A stretch of DNA of 57,574 nucleotides from Aeromonas piscicola (GTDB taxonomy: Bacteria; Pseudomonadota; Gammaproteobacteria; Enterobacterales; Aeromonadaceae), in assembly GCF_000820005.1 (NCBI RefSeq), contig NZ_CDBL01000044.1, positions 176,552 to 234,125 on the forward strand, written 5' to 3'. Under the pieces are notes generated by a model that was not told the origin of the DNA, searched no databases, and saw only the letters and a list, made by a program, of their open reading frames with translations. Shown here in pieces: positions 16,496 through 24,970 of this stretch. Made by a program: the position numbers and the translations under genes. How positions within the stretch are numbered: position 1 is the stretch's first letter; each line of letters starts with the position of its first letter.

Positions 16496-17419
16496 TCAGT
16501 AGTAGCCTGCGTCATCCGGATTGGGCCGGGTCTTGAAACGACGGTGCAGCCACATGTACTGCTCGGGGGCTTTGCGAACTGCAGCCTCTATCTCCTTGTT
16601 GGCGCGGGTGGCATCGGCCACGTCATCGCCACTGGGGTAGTCGGCGAGCGGCGCTCCTATATGCAAGACGTAGCCCTCTTTGGTACGGATGTTGTAGCAG
16701 GGCAGGGTGACGGTATTTTTCACCCGTGCCAGGGTGGCGGTGCCGGTGATGGTGGCGGCCTGTTCGACCGCGAAGTAGGGCACGAACACGCTGGCGTGAG
16801 CACCGTAGTCGTGATCCGGCGCATACCAGAGGGCGTCGCCGTTGCGCAGCGCCTTGATCATCCCCTTCACGTCCATGCGGTCCACCAGATACTTGTTGGA
16901 GGCGCAGCGACCGTGGTACTGGGCATATTCCAGCACCGGATTGGTGTTGGGGCGGTAGACGCCGACCCCGGGTCGCACCAGGCCGAAGCAGCGGGCGTTC
17001 AGCTCCAGCGTCAGGAAGTGGCAGGAGAGCAGCAACATGCCCTGGCCCTTCTCCATGGCGGCGATGACGTGCTCTTCCCCTTCCACCTTCATCAGGTTGC
17101 GCATCCGCCAATCCGGCCAGAACCAGGCCATGCCCACCTCGAAGATGGCGCAGCCGACGCTCTCGAAGTTGGCCTTGAGCAGCTTCTCCCGCTCATCCTT
17201 GGTCAGCTCGGGCAGCGCCAGTTCCAGATTGCGGCGGGCAATCTTGACGCGGGATTTCAGCAGCTTGCGGGCGAGACGACCCAATTGACGGCCCAGCCAC
17301 ATCTGGCTGCGCCAGGGCAGCAATACCAGCAGCCAGAGCAGGCTGAGGCCGAGCCAGCTGCCCCAGTAGCGGGGGTGGAACAGATGGGGGTCGAGGCGGG
17401 GTGCATTATCGTGGGCCAT
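16496..17419 (-). CDS. lpxL: Kdo2-lipid IVA lauroyltransferase (LpxL/HtrB family)
   Basis: 307 residues from the ATG at 17419; a GTG six codons upstream is possible. It adds a secondary acyl chain to Kdo2-lipid IVA at the inner membrane. N-terminal HPRYWGSWLGLSLLWLLV anchor, ARRNLELALPEL, NFESVG, MAWFWPDWR, the catalytic H-X4-E motif HFLTLE (H134, E139), GVYRPNTNP, WYAPDHDYG.HASVFVP and the C-terminal APEQYMWLHRRFKTRP all match LpxL rather than LpxM. It faces hldE across a 316-bp gap, so two LPS-synthesis genes diverge here. Confidence 0.92.
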   Translation of the reverse strand: MAHDNAPRLDPHLFHPRYWGSWLGLSLLWLLVLLPWRSQMWLGRQLGRLARKLLKSRVKIARRNLELALPELTKDEREKLLKANFESVGCAIFEVGMAWFWPDWRMRNLMKVEGEEHVIAAMEKGQGMLLLSCHFLTLELNARCFGLVRPGVGVYRPNTNPVLEYAQYHGRCASNKYLVDRMDVKGMIKALRNGDALWYAPDHDYGAHASVFVPYFAVEQAATITGTATLARVKNTVTLPCYNIRTKEGYVLHIGAPLADYPSGDDVADATRANKEIEAAVRKAPEQYMWLHRRFKTRPNPDDAGYY

Positions 17420-17735
17420 GAAAAGTCTCTTGTTCACAATCGCAATGGGCCGGGGAAATCCGGCCGAAAAGGGGAGGCGATAAAGGCACGTGGATATCCT
17501 GGTCGGACAGTTTTACTCGCAATCGGGGGATTCTAGCCGAAAAGCGGGGTCGGGGGCGAATGGCTATGCGCTGGTCAGAGGGGCTGCTTGCGTCTGAGCC
17601 GCGTGGTGCGAAATGTAACTATGGGTTTCCTCAAGTTTCCTTAAATGGAAACCACAGGTTTGCTTTTTCTACACCGTATAAAAGAGTGTGATAAAATCCG
17701 GGACTGAATTTTTCAGGTTTTGAGAGTCGATACAG
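17420..17735. promoter_or_regulatory. Divergent lpxL/hldE promoter region with inverted repeat
   Basis: The 316-bp gap holds GTTTCC-TTAAAT-GGAAAC (17635-17652), a perfect inverted repeat, and a second upstream GGTTTCC (17624-17630) that can pair with the same right arm (GGAAACC, 17647-17653). Just downstream are AT-rich -10-like hexamers TATAAA (17677-17682) and TAAAAT (17692-17697) for hldE. No known regulator matches this site by eye. Confidence 0.4.
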
Positions 17736-19163
17736 ATGAAGATCACCCTGCCCGAGTTTGAAAAAGCCCGCGTTCTGGTCGTTGGCGATGTCATGTTGGA
17801 CCGCTATTGGCATGGCCCCACCGGCCGGATCTCGCCCGAGGCCCCGGTGCCCGTGGTCAAGGTTGAACACATCGAGGAGCGCCCGGGTGGCGCCGCCAAC
17901 GTGGCACTCAACTCTGCCGCCCTGGGTGCTCACGCCGTGCTGCTGGGCCTGACCGGTCAGGATGAGGCCGCCGATGCTCTGGCTGGCCAGATGGCTGGCG
18001 TCAAGGTCGCCTGTGATTTCGTTCGTCTGGCCGACTATCCGACCATCACCAAGCTGCGGGTACTGTCCCGCAATCAGCAACTGCTGCGCCTCGACTTCGA
18101 GGAAGCTTTCCACGATGTCGATTCCACTCTGCTGATGAACAAGGTGGAGCAGGCGCTGCCTAACAGCGACGTGATGATCCTCTCCGACTATGGCAAGGGT
18201 GCCCTCAACGACGTTCCCGGCATGATCCAGCGTGCCCGCGCCGCCGGCATTCCCGTACTGGTCGACCCCAAGGGGACCGAGTTTGAGAAGTATCGCGGCG
18301 CCACCCTGCTGACCCCCAACATGTCCGAGTTCGAGGCCGTGGTGGGCAAGGTGAAGGGTGAAGAGGATCTGGTCGCCAAGGGGCTGGAGCTGGTCAAGCG
18401 TTTCGAGCTGGAGGCTCTGCTGGTTACCCGTTCCGAAAACGGCATGACCCTGATCCGCGAAGGTCAGCCAGAGCTGCACCTGCCGGCCCAGGCCCACGAG
18501 GTCTACGACGTGACGGGTGCCGGTGATACCGTCATCTCCACCTTGGCCACTTCTCTGGCCGCCGGCATGAGCCTGGACGAGGCGTGTGCCTTGGCCAACA
18601 CCGCCGCCGGTATCGTGGTAGGCAAGCTGGGCACCTCCACCGTCAGCCCGGTCGAGCTGGCCAATGCTCTCTACACCGAGCAGGAGACCGGTTTTGGCGT
18701 CATGTCCGAGGCTCAGCTCAAGATTGCCGTGCAGGCTGCCCGCCTGCGTGGCGAGAAGGTGGTGATGACCAACGGCTGCTTCGACATACTGCACGCCGGT
18801 CACGTCTCCTACCTCGCCAATGCCGGCAAGCTGGGGGATCGCCTGATAGTGGCGGTCAATACCGATGACTCTGTCCGTCGCCTGAAAGGGCCGGGTCGCC
18901 CGGTCAATTCGACCGACCGTCGCATGGCCGTGCTGGCTGCGCTGGGCGCAGTGGACTGGGTGGTGCCCTTCGCCGAAGACACGCCCCAGCGGCTGATCGC
19001 TGAAGTGCTGCCCGACCTGCTGGTCAAGGGTGGTGACTACAAGCCGAAGGATATCGCCGGTTACGACGAGGTAACCGCCAACGGTGGCGAGGTGCGCGTG
19101 CTCAACTTCGAGGATGGCTGCTCCACCTCCGACATCATCAAGACCATCCGCGAACGCGGATGA
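17736..19163 (+). CDS. hldE: Bifunctional heptose 7-phosphate kinase / heptose 1-phosphate adenylyltransferase
   Basis: 475 residues. Makes ADP-heptose for the LPS inner core. The N-terminal PfkB/ribokinase domain has [26 protein letters not shown] and the ATP/anion-hole motif DVTGAGDT. The C-terminal nucleotidyltransferase domain (about residues 340-475) has [19 protein letters not shown] and VKGGDY. Length and order match the fused enterobacterial enzyme. It has its own terminator and is transcribed away from lpxL. Confidence 0.97.
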   Translation: MKITLPEFEKARVLVVGDVMLDRYWHGPTGRISPEAPVPVVKVEHIEERPGGAANVALNSAALGAHAVLLGLTGQDEAADALAGQMAGVKVACDFVRLADYPTITKLRVLSRNQQLLRLDFEEAFHDVDSTLLMNKVEQALPNSDVMILSDYGKGALNDVPGMIQRARAAGIPVLVDPKGTEFEKYRGATLLTPNMSEFEAVVGKVKGEEDLVAKGLELVKRFELEALLVTRSENGMTLIREGQPELHLPAQAHEVYDVTGAGDTVISTLATSLAAGMSLDEACALANTAAGIVVGKLGTSTVSPVELANALYTEQETGFGVMSEAQLKIAVQAARLRGEKVVMTNGCFDILHAGHVSYLANAGKLGDRLIVAVNTDDSVRRLKGPGRPVNSTDRRMAVLAALGAVDWVVPFAEDTPQRLIAEVLPDLLVKGGDYKPKDIAGYDEVTANGGEVRVLNFEDGCSTSDIIKTIRERG

Positions 19164-19166
19164 GTC

Positions 19167-19192
19167 AAAACCCGGCCCAGGCCGGGTTTTTT
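19167..19192 (+). terminator. Terminator of hldE
   Basis: AAAACCCGGC-CCAG-GCCGGGTTTTTT four bases after the hldE stop. Confidence 0.9.
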
Positions 19193-19290
19193 ATGTCTGG
19201 CGCGCGCCAGAGGGCGGCAGTGACACTGCTGCGGCACCAGCCAGCGGTAAAGCAACCGGCCGGTGTGGGCAACAGAAAGCGCAGATAACG

Positions 19291-19318
19291 AAAAGGCGAC
19301 CCTGAGGTCGCCTTTTTC
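19291..19318 (-). terminator. Terminator of tolC
   Basis: GGCGACC-CTGA-GGTCGCC stem flanked by four A and five T, 20 bases beyond the tolC stop. It is separate from the hldE terminator 100 bp away. Confidence 0.88.
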
Positions 19319-19337
19319 ATGGCATGAGCTGCGGGGC

Positions 19338-20663
19338 TCAGGACTTCTTGGTGACCTGGGCTGCAGGCATCAGCCCCTGGTTCACCTCTTCCAGATCCTT
19401 TTGCTCAAGTGTGCCGGCGGCCTGCTTGAGGGAGAGGATGCTGAGGATGTAGTTGTAGCGGGCTTCGGAGAGCTTCTGCTTGGCCTGGTACAGCTTGCGG
19501 GTGGAGTCCAGCACGTCGACTATGGTGCGGGTACCGACCTCATAGCCGGCCTCGGTCGCCTTGAGGGCGCTGTCGGCGGAGATGACGGACTGGCTGTAGG
19601 CGCGCACCGAGCCGATGCTGGCGTTCACGTTGTTGTAGGAAGAGCGAACAGTGCTCTGCACCGAGCGGAAGCTGCGCTCCAGCTGCTCGCTGGCGGCCAC
19701 GTAGTTGAACTGTGACTGCTTGACCTGGGAGGTGGTTGCACCACCCGTGTAGAGCGGCAGCTTGAAGTTCAGGCCAATGTTGCCCTGATTGCTGTTGCTC
19801 TCGGGGTTGCGGATCTCGTCCTTGTAGTCGTTGTAGCTGGTGGAGAGACCGGCGCCCAGATCCACGGTCGGCTCGTGACCCGTCTTGGCCAGATCAATCT
19901 GTTCCTTGGCGATGTCCTTGCCGATGCGGGCGCTGTGCAGTTGCAGGTTTTTGTCCAGCGCCAGCTCCAGCCACTTGTCGGAGTTGAACGGAGTCTTTTG
20001 CGGGGTGAAGCGCTCAGTGTTGAGCACGTCCAGCTGACGGTGGTCTATGCCGGTCAGTTCACGCAGACTCTCGTAGCTGTTGTCCAGGGTGTTTTCGGCA
20101 TTGATCTCGTCCGCCAGGGCCTGGTCGCGCTCGGCCTCGGCCTCATGCACGTCCGTGATGGCGGTCAGGCCCACTTCGAAGCGCTGCTGGGTCTGTTCCA
20201 GCTGGCGTTCCACCGCAGCCTTGTTGGCGCGAACGAACTCCAGGGTGTCCATCGCCTTGAGCACGTCGAAATAGGCCTGGGAAGTACGCAGCATCAGGTT
20301 CTGGACTTCGAGGTTATAGGCCACATCGGACTGGGTAGCGCTCTTCTCTGTCAGATCCAGATTGACCCAGTTGCTGCGGCGGTAGATGGACTGATCCAGC
20401 GAGAGGGAGCCGGTGGCGTTGCTGTTGGTCTGGGTGTCACCCTTGTTCTGCAGGTAGTTCAGACCGGCACCCAGATTGATTTGGGGCAAGAGGGCTGCGC
20501 GGGATTCATTGATCTTCTCGAAAGCCTGGTCACGCTTGGCCTTGGATTCCAGCAACTGGGTGTCCTTGATCTGAGCCTGTTGGTAAATATCGAGCAGGTT
20601 TTCGGCATGAGCGCCGGCGCTGACGCCCAGCAACACCATGGCTGACAAGAGTGTTCTTTTCAT
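19338..20663 (-). CDS. tolC: TolC outer-membrane efflux channel
   Basis: 441 residues with a Sec signal peptide cleaved after GAHA. Two OEP repeats with the internal symmetry of TolC: long helices rich in Q, A, E and L (VERQLEQTQQRFEVGLTAITDVHEAEAERDQA and the matching ATEAGYEVGTRTIVDVLDSTRKLYQAKQ), plus SLDQSIYRRSNWVNLDLTEKS for the first beta strands. It provides the exit duct for RND, MFS and type I export systems. The neighbour order tolC/nudF-yqiB-cpdA-yqiA-parE equals that of E. coli. Confidence 0.95.
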   Translation of the reverse strand: MKRTLLSAMVLLGVSAGAHAENLLDIYQQAQIKDTQLLESKAKRDQAFEKINESRAALLPQINLGAGLNYLQNKGDTQTNSNATGSLSLDQSIYRRSNWVNLDLTEKSATQSDVAYNLEVQNLMLRTSQAYFDVLKAMDTLEFVRANKAAVERQLEQTQQRFEVGLTAITDVHEAEAERDQALADEINAENTLDNSYESLRELTGIDHRQLDVLNTERFTPQKTPFNSDKWLELALDKNLQLHSARIGKDIAKEQIDLAKTGHEPTVDLGAGLSTSYNDYKDEIRNPESNSNQGNIGLNFKLPLYTGGATTSQVKQSQFNYVAASEQLERSFRSVQSTVRSSYNNVNASIGSVRAYSQSVISADSALKATEAGYEVGTRTIVDVLDSTRKLYQAKQKLSEARYNYILSILSLKQAAGTLEQKDLEEVNQGLMPAAQVTKKS

Positions 20664-20811
20664 AGATCGTTTTAACCTTATGTATTAACCCAAAGCTGTC
20701 GCTGGATGAAGGAGGGGTATTGTCACTGACCAAGCTTGATTTCAGCTTAATCACTCTACTATAAGCAAAATTTTATGCTAACTGTCTCTTTTCCAGCGAC
20801 AGGAACGTCAA

Positions 20812-20841
20812 GCACGAGGGGGAGTTTTCTCCCCCTCGTGC
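20812..20841. other. Perfect 13-bp hairpin between tolC and nudF
   Basis: GCACGAGGGGGAG-TTTT-CTCCCCCTCGTGC, perfect 13-bp arms with a four-base loop, very stable. It is not followed by a T tract on either strand and lies about 150 bp upstream of tolC and 128 bp upstream of nudF. It may be a transcriptional insulator, a leader structure or a small mobile palindrome. Confidence 0.7.
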
Positions 20842-20897
20842 CTAGCCAAATGCCCTGTGGCTGCTAAAATCCATCCCTCATCTCCGTCGGGAACGAG

Positions 20898-20915
20898 TGA
20901 ATGAATGTTCATTCA
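20898..20915. promoter_or_regulatory. TetR-type operator candidate upstream of nudF
   Basis: TGAATGA-ATGT-TCATTCA, a perfect 7-bp inverted repeat with a four-base centre, typical in size and symmetry of TetR/AcrR-family operators. It lies 54 bases upstream of the nudF start in the tolC-nudF gap. No TetR gene is present in the window. Confidence 0.5.
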
Positions 20916-20969
20916 TGTTCTCGGATTTTATGGTCAAACCGAGCCAAGTCAAGCTGGCGGGAGTCTCGT

Positions 20970-21611
20970 ATGTCGCAGCAAGCCTTGCCCCAAACCCGTC
21001 ACTTTTCTGCCGATGATGTAAAAATTATCGAGAAATCATCGGGATATAACGGCTTCTTCAAAGTGAATGTCTATCGCCTGCAGCACAGGTTATTTGCGGG
21101 GGGCTGGAATGAACCCATAGTGCGCGAGCTGTTCGAGCGCGGCCATGCCGGCGCCCTGCTGCCCTATGACCCTGTGCGCGACCAGATCGTGCTGGTGGAG
21201 CAGTTCCGCATCGGCGCCATCGAGACCAGCCCCACACCCTGGCTGCTGGAGCTGGTGGCCGGCATCATAGATGAAGGGGAGACCGCCGAAGCCGTGGTGC
21301 GCCGGGAGGCGGTGGAAGAGGCGGGCATCGAGGTGGGTCGCTGCGAGCATGCCATCAGCTATCTGGTGAGTCCGGGTGGCAGCACGGAGCGGATCGAGGT
21401 CTATGTGGGCGAGGTGGATGCCAGCAAGGCCGAGGGGATCCACGGTCTGGCGGAGGAGGGCGAGGATATTCGGGTGCACGTGGTGAGCCGCGAGCAGGCC
21501 TATGCCTGGCTCAAAGAGGGGCGTATCGACAACGCGGCCTCCGTCATCGCGCTGCAGTGGCTGGCCCTCAATCACGGCGAGCTGCGGGCTCGCTGGCTGG
21601 CGGGGCGTTAA
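20970..21611 (+). CDS. nudF: ADP-ribose diphosphatase NudF
   Basis: 213 residues from the ATG at 20970 (MSQQALPQ), with GCGGGAG upstream. Hydrolyses ADP-ribose and related sugar nucleotides. The Nudix box is complete: GIIDEGETAEAVVRREAVEEAGIEV. The preceding QFRIGAIE and the following SPGGSTERIEVYVGEV are typical of the E. coli NudF dimer. First gene of the nudF-yqiB-cpdA-yqiA operon; yqiB starts one base after its stop. Confidence 0.95.
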   Translation: MSQQALPQTRHFSADDVKIIEKSSGYNGFFKVNVYRLQHRLFAGGWNEPIVRELFERGHAGALLPYDPVRDQIVLVEQFRIGAIETSPTPWLLELVAGIIDEGETAEAVVRREAVEEAGIEVGRCEHAISYLVSPGGSTERIEVYVGEVDASKAEGIHGLAEEGEDIRVHVVSREQAYAWLKEGRIDNAASVIALQWLALNHGELRARWLAGR

Positions 21612-21612
21612 G

Positions 21613-22059
21613 GTGGGGCTCGTTCACACCCAGGCCAGGCGCTATGTGCCTGACTTGATGTCCTTGCAGCGGACCTGCGAGGTGAATTATATGGCCTTGA
21701 TGAAGCTGCTGCCGCCGGGCGGCACAGTCGGGGCCGAACGCCGCTATCAGGTGGGCAACGGCCTGCAGTTCCAGCTTACTGTCAGCGAGGAGAGCCGCTT
21801 CACCAGCCAGGTGATCTTGGCCCAGCATAACCCGGAATTGCCGAGCTACTTGCAGGCTCGCATAGAGATTCGTTTGTATCATGACGTGCGGATGGCGGAA
21901 GTGTGTGCGGCGCAACAGATTTCGAGGTTGCAACCACGTTATGATTATCCCAATAAAAAAATGCACCAGCGAGATGAAAAGGAGCAGGTAAATCTGTTCC
22001 TGGCCGATTGGCTAAGATTTTGTCTCAGACATGGTACCAGCCTGATAAACATCCTCTAG
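21613..22059 (+). CDS. yqiB: DUF1249 family protein YqiB
   Basis: 148 residues from a GTG at 21613. The start is uncertain, since no ATG is suitably placed before the conserved RRYVPDLMSLQRTCEVNY. The conserved core VRLYHD-like motif (IRLYHDVRMAEVC), QQISRLQPRYDYPNKKMHQRDEK and FLADWLRFCL match E. coli YqiB closely. The function is unknown, but it is kept between nudF and cpdA across gammaproteobacteria. Confidence 0.88.
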   Translation: MGLVHTQARRYVPDLMSLQRTCEVNYMALMKLLPPGGTVGAERRYQVGNGLQFQLTVSEESRFTSQVILAQHNPELPSYLQARIEIRLYHDVRMAEVCAAQQISRLQPRYDYPNKKMHQRDEKEQVNLFLADWLRFCLRHGTSLINIL

Positions 22060-22079
22060 TTGAACTTATAAAAAGAAGC

Positions 22080-22904
22080 GTGATTTTGGAAACAGAGCTA
22101 CCCCAGGCGCAGGACGGCAGTGTGCGCCTGTTACAAATTACCGACACCCATCTCTTCGCGAGTGCCGAGGGGCGGCTATTGGCTGTACGCACCGCAGAGA
22201 GCCTGGCTGCCGTGCTGGAGCGGGTGCAGGCCAACGATCATCCATTTGATCTGATCCTGGCGACTGGCGATCTGTCGCAGGATCACAGTCCGGAGTCCTA
22301 CCAGCGCTTTGCCAGCATGATGGCCCCGCTGGCACGTCCCATCTACTGGCTGCCCGGCAACCATGACGACGGCCCCCTGATGACCGAATACCTGCACGCG
22401 GCCGGCATCAGCGAGGCCAAGCAGCTGGTGGGCGAGCACTGGCAGGTGATACTGCTGGATACCCAGGTACGCGGCAAACCTCATGGCGTGCTCGGCGATC
22501 ACCAACTGGCGGCGCTGGACAGTGCACTGCGCCAGCACCCAGAGCGCCATGCCCTCATCGCCCTGCACCATCAGGCCGTGCCTGTGGGTTGCGCCTGGCT
22601 GGATCAGCACAATCTCAAGAATGCCGATGACCTGTTCGCCGTGCTGGCCCGTCATCCCCAGCAGAAAACCATCTTGTTTGGCCATGTCCATCAGGAGTTT
22701 GACGAGATGCATCGCGGTGTGCGGCTGATTGCCAGTCCCTCTACCTGCATCCAGTTCAAGCCGCTCAGCGATGGTTTCGCGCTGGACGAGTCAGGCCCGG
22801 GCTGGCGCTATCTTACCCTGCATCCGGATGGCCGGGTTGCGAGCCAGGTGTGGCGTCTGCCGGTGGGGCAGTTTGTGCCCGACCCCGATGCTACCGGTTA
22901 TTGA
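22080..22904 (+). CDS. cpdA: 3',5'-cyclic-AMP phosphodiesterase CpdA
   Basis: 274 residues from a GTG at 22080, matching the 275-residue E. coli enzyme; a TTG two codons later and an upstream TTG at 22008 are alternatives. Metallophosphoesterase motifs in order: QITDTHLF, ATGDLSQD, GNHDD, ALHH and FGHVHQ, giving the dinuclear metal site. It lowers cAMP and so affects the CRP regulon, relevant to the CRP-like site at lrgA. It follows yqiB by 20 bases. Confidence 0.94.
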   Translation: MILETELPQAQDGSVRLLQITDTHLFASAEGRLLAVRTAESLAAVLERVQANDHPFDLILATGDLSQDHSPESYQRFASMMAPLARPIYWLPGNHDDGPLMTEYLHAAGISEAKQLVGEHWQVILLDTQVRGKPHGVLGDHQLAALDSALRQHPERHALIALHHQAVPVGCAWLDQHNLKNADDLFAVLARHPQQKTILFGHVHQEFDEMHRGVRLIASPSTCIQFKPLSDGFALDESGPGWRYLTLHPDGRVASQVWRLPVGQFVPDPDATGY

Positions 22905-22917
22905 GGAGGCCGTATCC

Positions 22918-23505
22918 ATGACCTCCGTTTTGCTTTATCTGCACGGTTTCAATTCATCACCCGGCTCTGCCAAGGCGCAGCAGATGGCTGCCTGGGTAGC
23001 GGCGCACAGGCCCGACATCGAGGTGATCATCCCGGCCCAGCCCAATACGCCGGCGGCGGCCTGGGCGGCCATAGCGCAGACCATTGAAGAGGTCATCGCC
23101 CGCCACGGTGACCGCCTCAAGCTTGGCGCCGTGGGCAGCTCCCTCGGCGGCTTTATGGTCACCCGGGTGAGCGAGTTGTATGGCTGCCGCGCGGCCCTGA
23201 TCAATCCGGCGGTGCGCCCTCATGAGCTGCTCTGCGACTACCTGGGCCCCCAGACCAATCCCTATACCGATGAGCAGTACGAGCTGCTGCCGGCACACAT
23301 GGACGAGCTGCGGGCGTTGGCGGTGCCGGTAACCGCCCCCGAACGGCTCTGGATCCTGCAACAGCAGGAGGATGAGGTGCTCGACTATCGCAAGGCGCTG
23401 ACCGAATACCGCTTTGCCCGCCTCTCGCTGGAGTGCGGTGGCAATCACGCCTTCACCGGGTTCGAGCGCTACCCCGCCCAGATCATTCGCTTCCTCGGGC
23501 TCTAG
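22918..23505 (+). CDS. yqiA: Alpha/beta-hydrolase fold esterase YqiA
   Basis: 195 residues from the ATG at 22918, preceded by GAGGAGG. UPF0227/YqiA family: LLYLHGFNSSPGSAKAQ, the nucleophile motif GSSLGGFMVT, INPAVRPHELL and the catalytic histidine in GGNHAFTGFERY. E. coli YqiA has acyl-CoA or palmitoyl-CoA esterase activity. It is 13 bases after cpdA and two before the Nudix gene, so clearly in the same operon. Confidence 0.93.
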   Translation: MTSVLLYLHGFNSSPGSAKAQQMAAWVAAHRPDIEVIIPAQPNTPAAAWAAIAQTIEEVIARHGDRLKLGAVGSSLGGFMVTRVSELYGCRAALINPAVRPHELLCDYLGPQTNPYTDEQYELLPAHMDELRALAVPVTAPERLWILQQQEDEVLDYRKALTEYRFARLSLECGGNHAFTGFERYPAQIIRFLGL

Positions 23506-23507
23506 CC

Positions 23508-24131
23508 ATGCAACCGCCGCTGGCCGCCTTTCTGGAACAGGTGCTGGCCACGGCGCAGGCCGGCCTCGCCTATTCCAAGGATCCCTTCGATATAGGCCGT
23601 TTCGAGGCGCTCAGAGCGGCCACGGTCGCCCTGATTGCCAGTCAGAGCGAGCTGGATCCCGCCGCCATTTCAGCATGGATCGCCCTTGATAGCGGCTATC
23701 CCACCCCCAAGCTGGATGTGCGGGCCCTGATCCTGGATGAAGCGGGCCGCATCCTGCTGGTGCAGGAGCGTAGCGACGGCTGCTGGACCCTGCCGGGCGG
23801 CTGGTGCGACATAGGCGACTCGCCGGCCGGTGCCGTGGTGCGCGAGGTGGTCGAGGAGACGGGGCTCACCTGCCGGGCGGTGCAACTGCTGGCGTTGTTC
23901 GACAAGCTCAAGCACCCCCATCCACCCCAGCTTCCCCATGCCCACAAGGCCTTCTTCCTGTGCGAGGTGACGGGGGGCCAGCTGCTCACCGAGACCGACG
24001 AAACCCGGGGCGCGGCTTACTTCGCCCTCAATGCCCTGCCGCCGCTCTCCCTGCACAGGGTGTTGGCGTCCCAGCTGCATACCCTGCATGCCCATCTGCA
24101 GCAGGGGCGGCGCGAGACGTTGTTCGATTGA
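23508..24131 (+). CDS. Nudix hydrolase with N-terminal helical domain
   Basis: 207 residues. An N-terminal helical region of about 60 residues (Nudix_N_2-like: LAYSKDPFDIGRFEALR) precedes a Nudix domain starting KLDVRALILDEAGRILLVQERSDGCWTLPGG. Nudix box GWCDIGDSPAGAVVREVVEETGL. Relatives hydrolyse ADP-ribose or nucleotide sugars. It starts two bases after yqiA, so it extends the operon; E. coli goes straight to parE here. Whether it overlaps NudF in substrate cannot be told. Confidence 0.88.
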   Translation: MQPPLAAFLEQVLATAQAGLAYSKDPFDIGRFEALRAATVALIASQSELDPAAISAWIALDSGYPTPKLDVRALILDEAGRILLVQERSDGCWTLPGGWCDIGDSPAGAVVREVVEETGLTCRAVQLLALFDKLKHPHPPQLPHAHKAFFLCEVTGGQLLTETDETRGAAYFALNALPPLSLHRVLASQLHTLHAHLQQGRRETLFD

Positions 24132-24168
24132 GACGACAGGGCCCAGCGCCCGGCGGCAAGGAGGCTGC

Positions 24169-24573
24169 ATGATAAAACGCATTGGCAACACCCCCATTCA
24201 AGAGAGACACAAGGCCAGCTGTCATTGCGGGGCCGTGGTGCTGGAACTCACCTTGCCGGATGGGGTGGTGGAGCCACGCCGCTGCGACTGTTCCCTCTGC
24301 CGGCGGCGTGGCGCCATCGTCGCCTCGGTGCCGCTCTCGGGCATCCGTATCCTGCAGGGAGAGGCGGTGCTGCGCTGCTACCAGTTCAACACCCGCACCG
24401 CGAAACATTACTTCTGCAGCGTCTGCGGCATCTACACCCATCACCAGCGCCGCTCCAACCCGGCCGAGTATGGCTACAACCTCGCCTGTCTCGAGGGGGT
24501 CAATCCCTTTGAACTGGGGGAGGTGCCGACGCGAGACGGGGTGCATCACCCAGCGGATCGCCCAACTCGTTGA
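24169..24573 (+). CDS. GFA-family (CENP-V fold) zinc protein
   Basis: 134 residues with an AGGAGG eight bases before... the ATG at 24169 (spacing about five). The GFA zinc-binding cysteines are all present: SCHCGAV, CDCSLCRRRG and YFCSVCGIYTHHQRR. Members of this family are often called glutathione-dependent formaldehyde-activating enzymes, but most have unknown function. The tail NLACLEGVNPFEL is repeated in degenerate, in-frame form just beyond the stop codon (24586-24622). Confidence 0.85.
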   Translation: MIKRIGNTPIQERHKASCHCGAVVLELTLPDGVVEPRRCDCSLCRRRGAIVASVPLSGIRILQGEAVLRCYQFNTRTAKHYFCSVCGIYTHHQRRSNPAEYGYNLACLEGVNPFELGEVPTRDGVHHPADRPTR

Positions 24574-24585
24574 GAGCATGATGAC

Positions 24586-24622
24586 AACCTCGTCTGTCTC
24601 GAGAGGCTCAACCCGCTCGAGT
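24586..24622 (+). pseudogene. Degenerate duplicate of the GFA gene 3' end
   Basis: This stretch encodes NLVCLERLNPLEW, matching NLACLEGVNPFEL at 24478-24516 (10 of 13 residues, about 79% of bases). It lies exactly 108 bp (36 codons) downstream and is in the same reading frame, separated only by the TGA at 24571-24573. It is a partial tandem duplication or the remnant of a longer ancestral C-terminus. Confidence 0.6.
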
Positions 24623-24748
24623 GGTCTGACAGCAGGGAGCCATCTGCTCCTGTAGTGGTTGAAATGGCTGTGTTAACCTTGGCGGGTCTGCTCTGGTGCA
24701 GACCCTGGCCGATTCCTCTGCCCTTCTCTGCCAACAGGGAGCACGCTT

Positions 24749-24970
24749 GTGACGACCCCTTCAGCGCTGCCGGATCTGATACTGGGCGCTTCGCTCTACT
24801 TTCCACCCCTGTTCAAGGCCGTGCTGTTCGGTCTGCTTGGCTGGTTGCCGGTGCATCATCTGCTGCGTGACTGGCTCTATGGCGGGGATGTCTGGCATCC
24901 CCTGCTGATGGATCTCTCCCTGTTTATCCTCGCCGTCAGTGGCGCTTTATGGATCCTGTTACATGGCTAA
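24749..24970 (+). CDS. DUF1656 small inner-membrane protein (AaeX-like)
   Basis: 73 residues from a GTG at 24749 after AACAGGGA. Two hydrophobic helices, with the characteristic [26 protein letters not shown] start and a C-terminal span. It is the small first member of aaeXAB-type operons. It overlaps the HlyD-family gene by 8 bases. Role in efflux-complex assembly is presumed, not shown. Confidence 0.85.
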   Translation: MTTPSALPDLILGASLYFPPLFKAVLFGLLGWLPVHHLLRDWLYGGDVWHPLLMDLSLFILAVSGALWILLHG

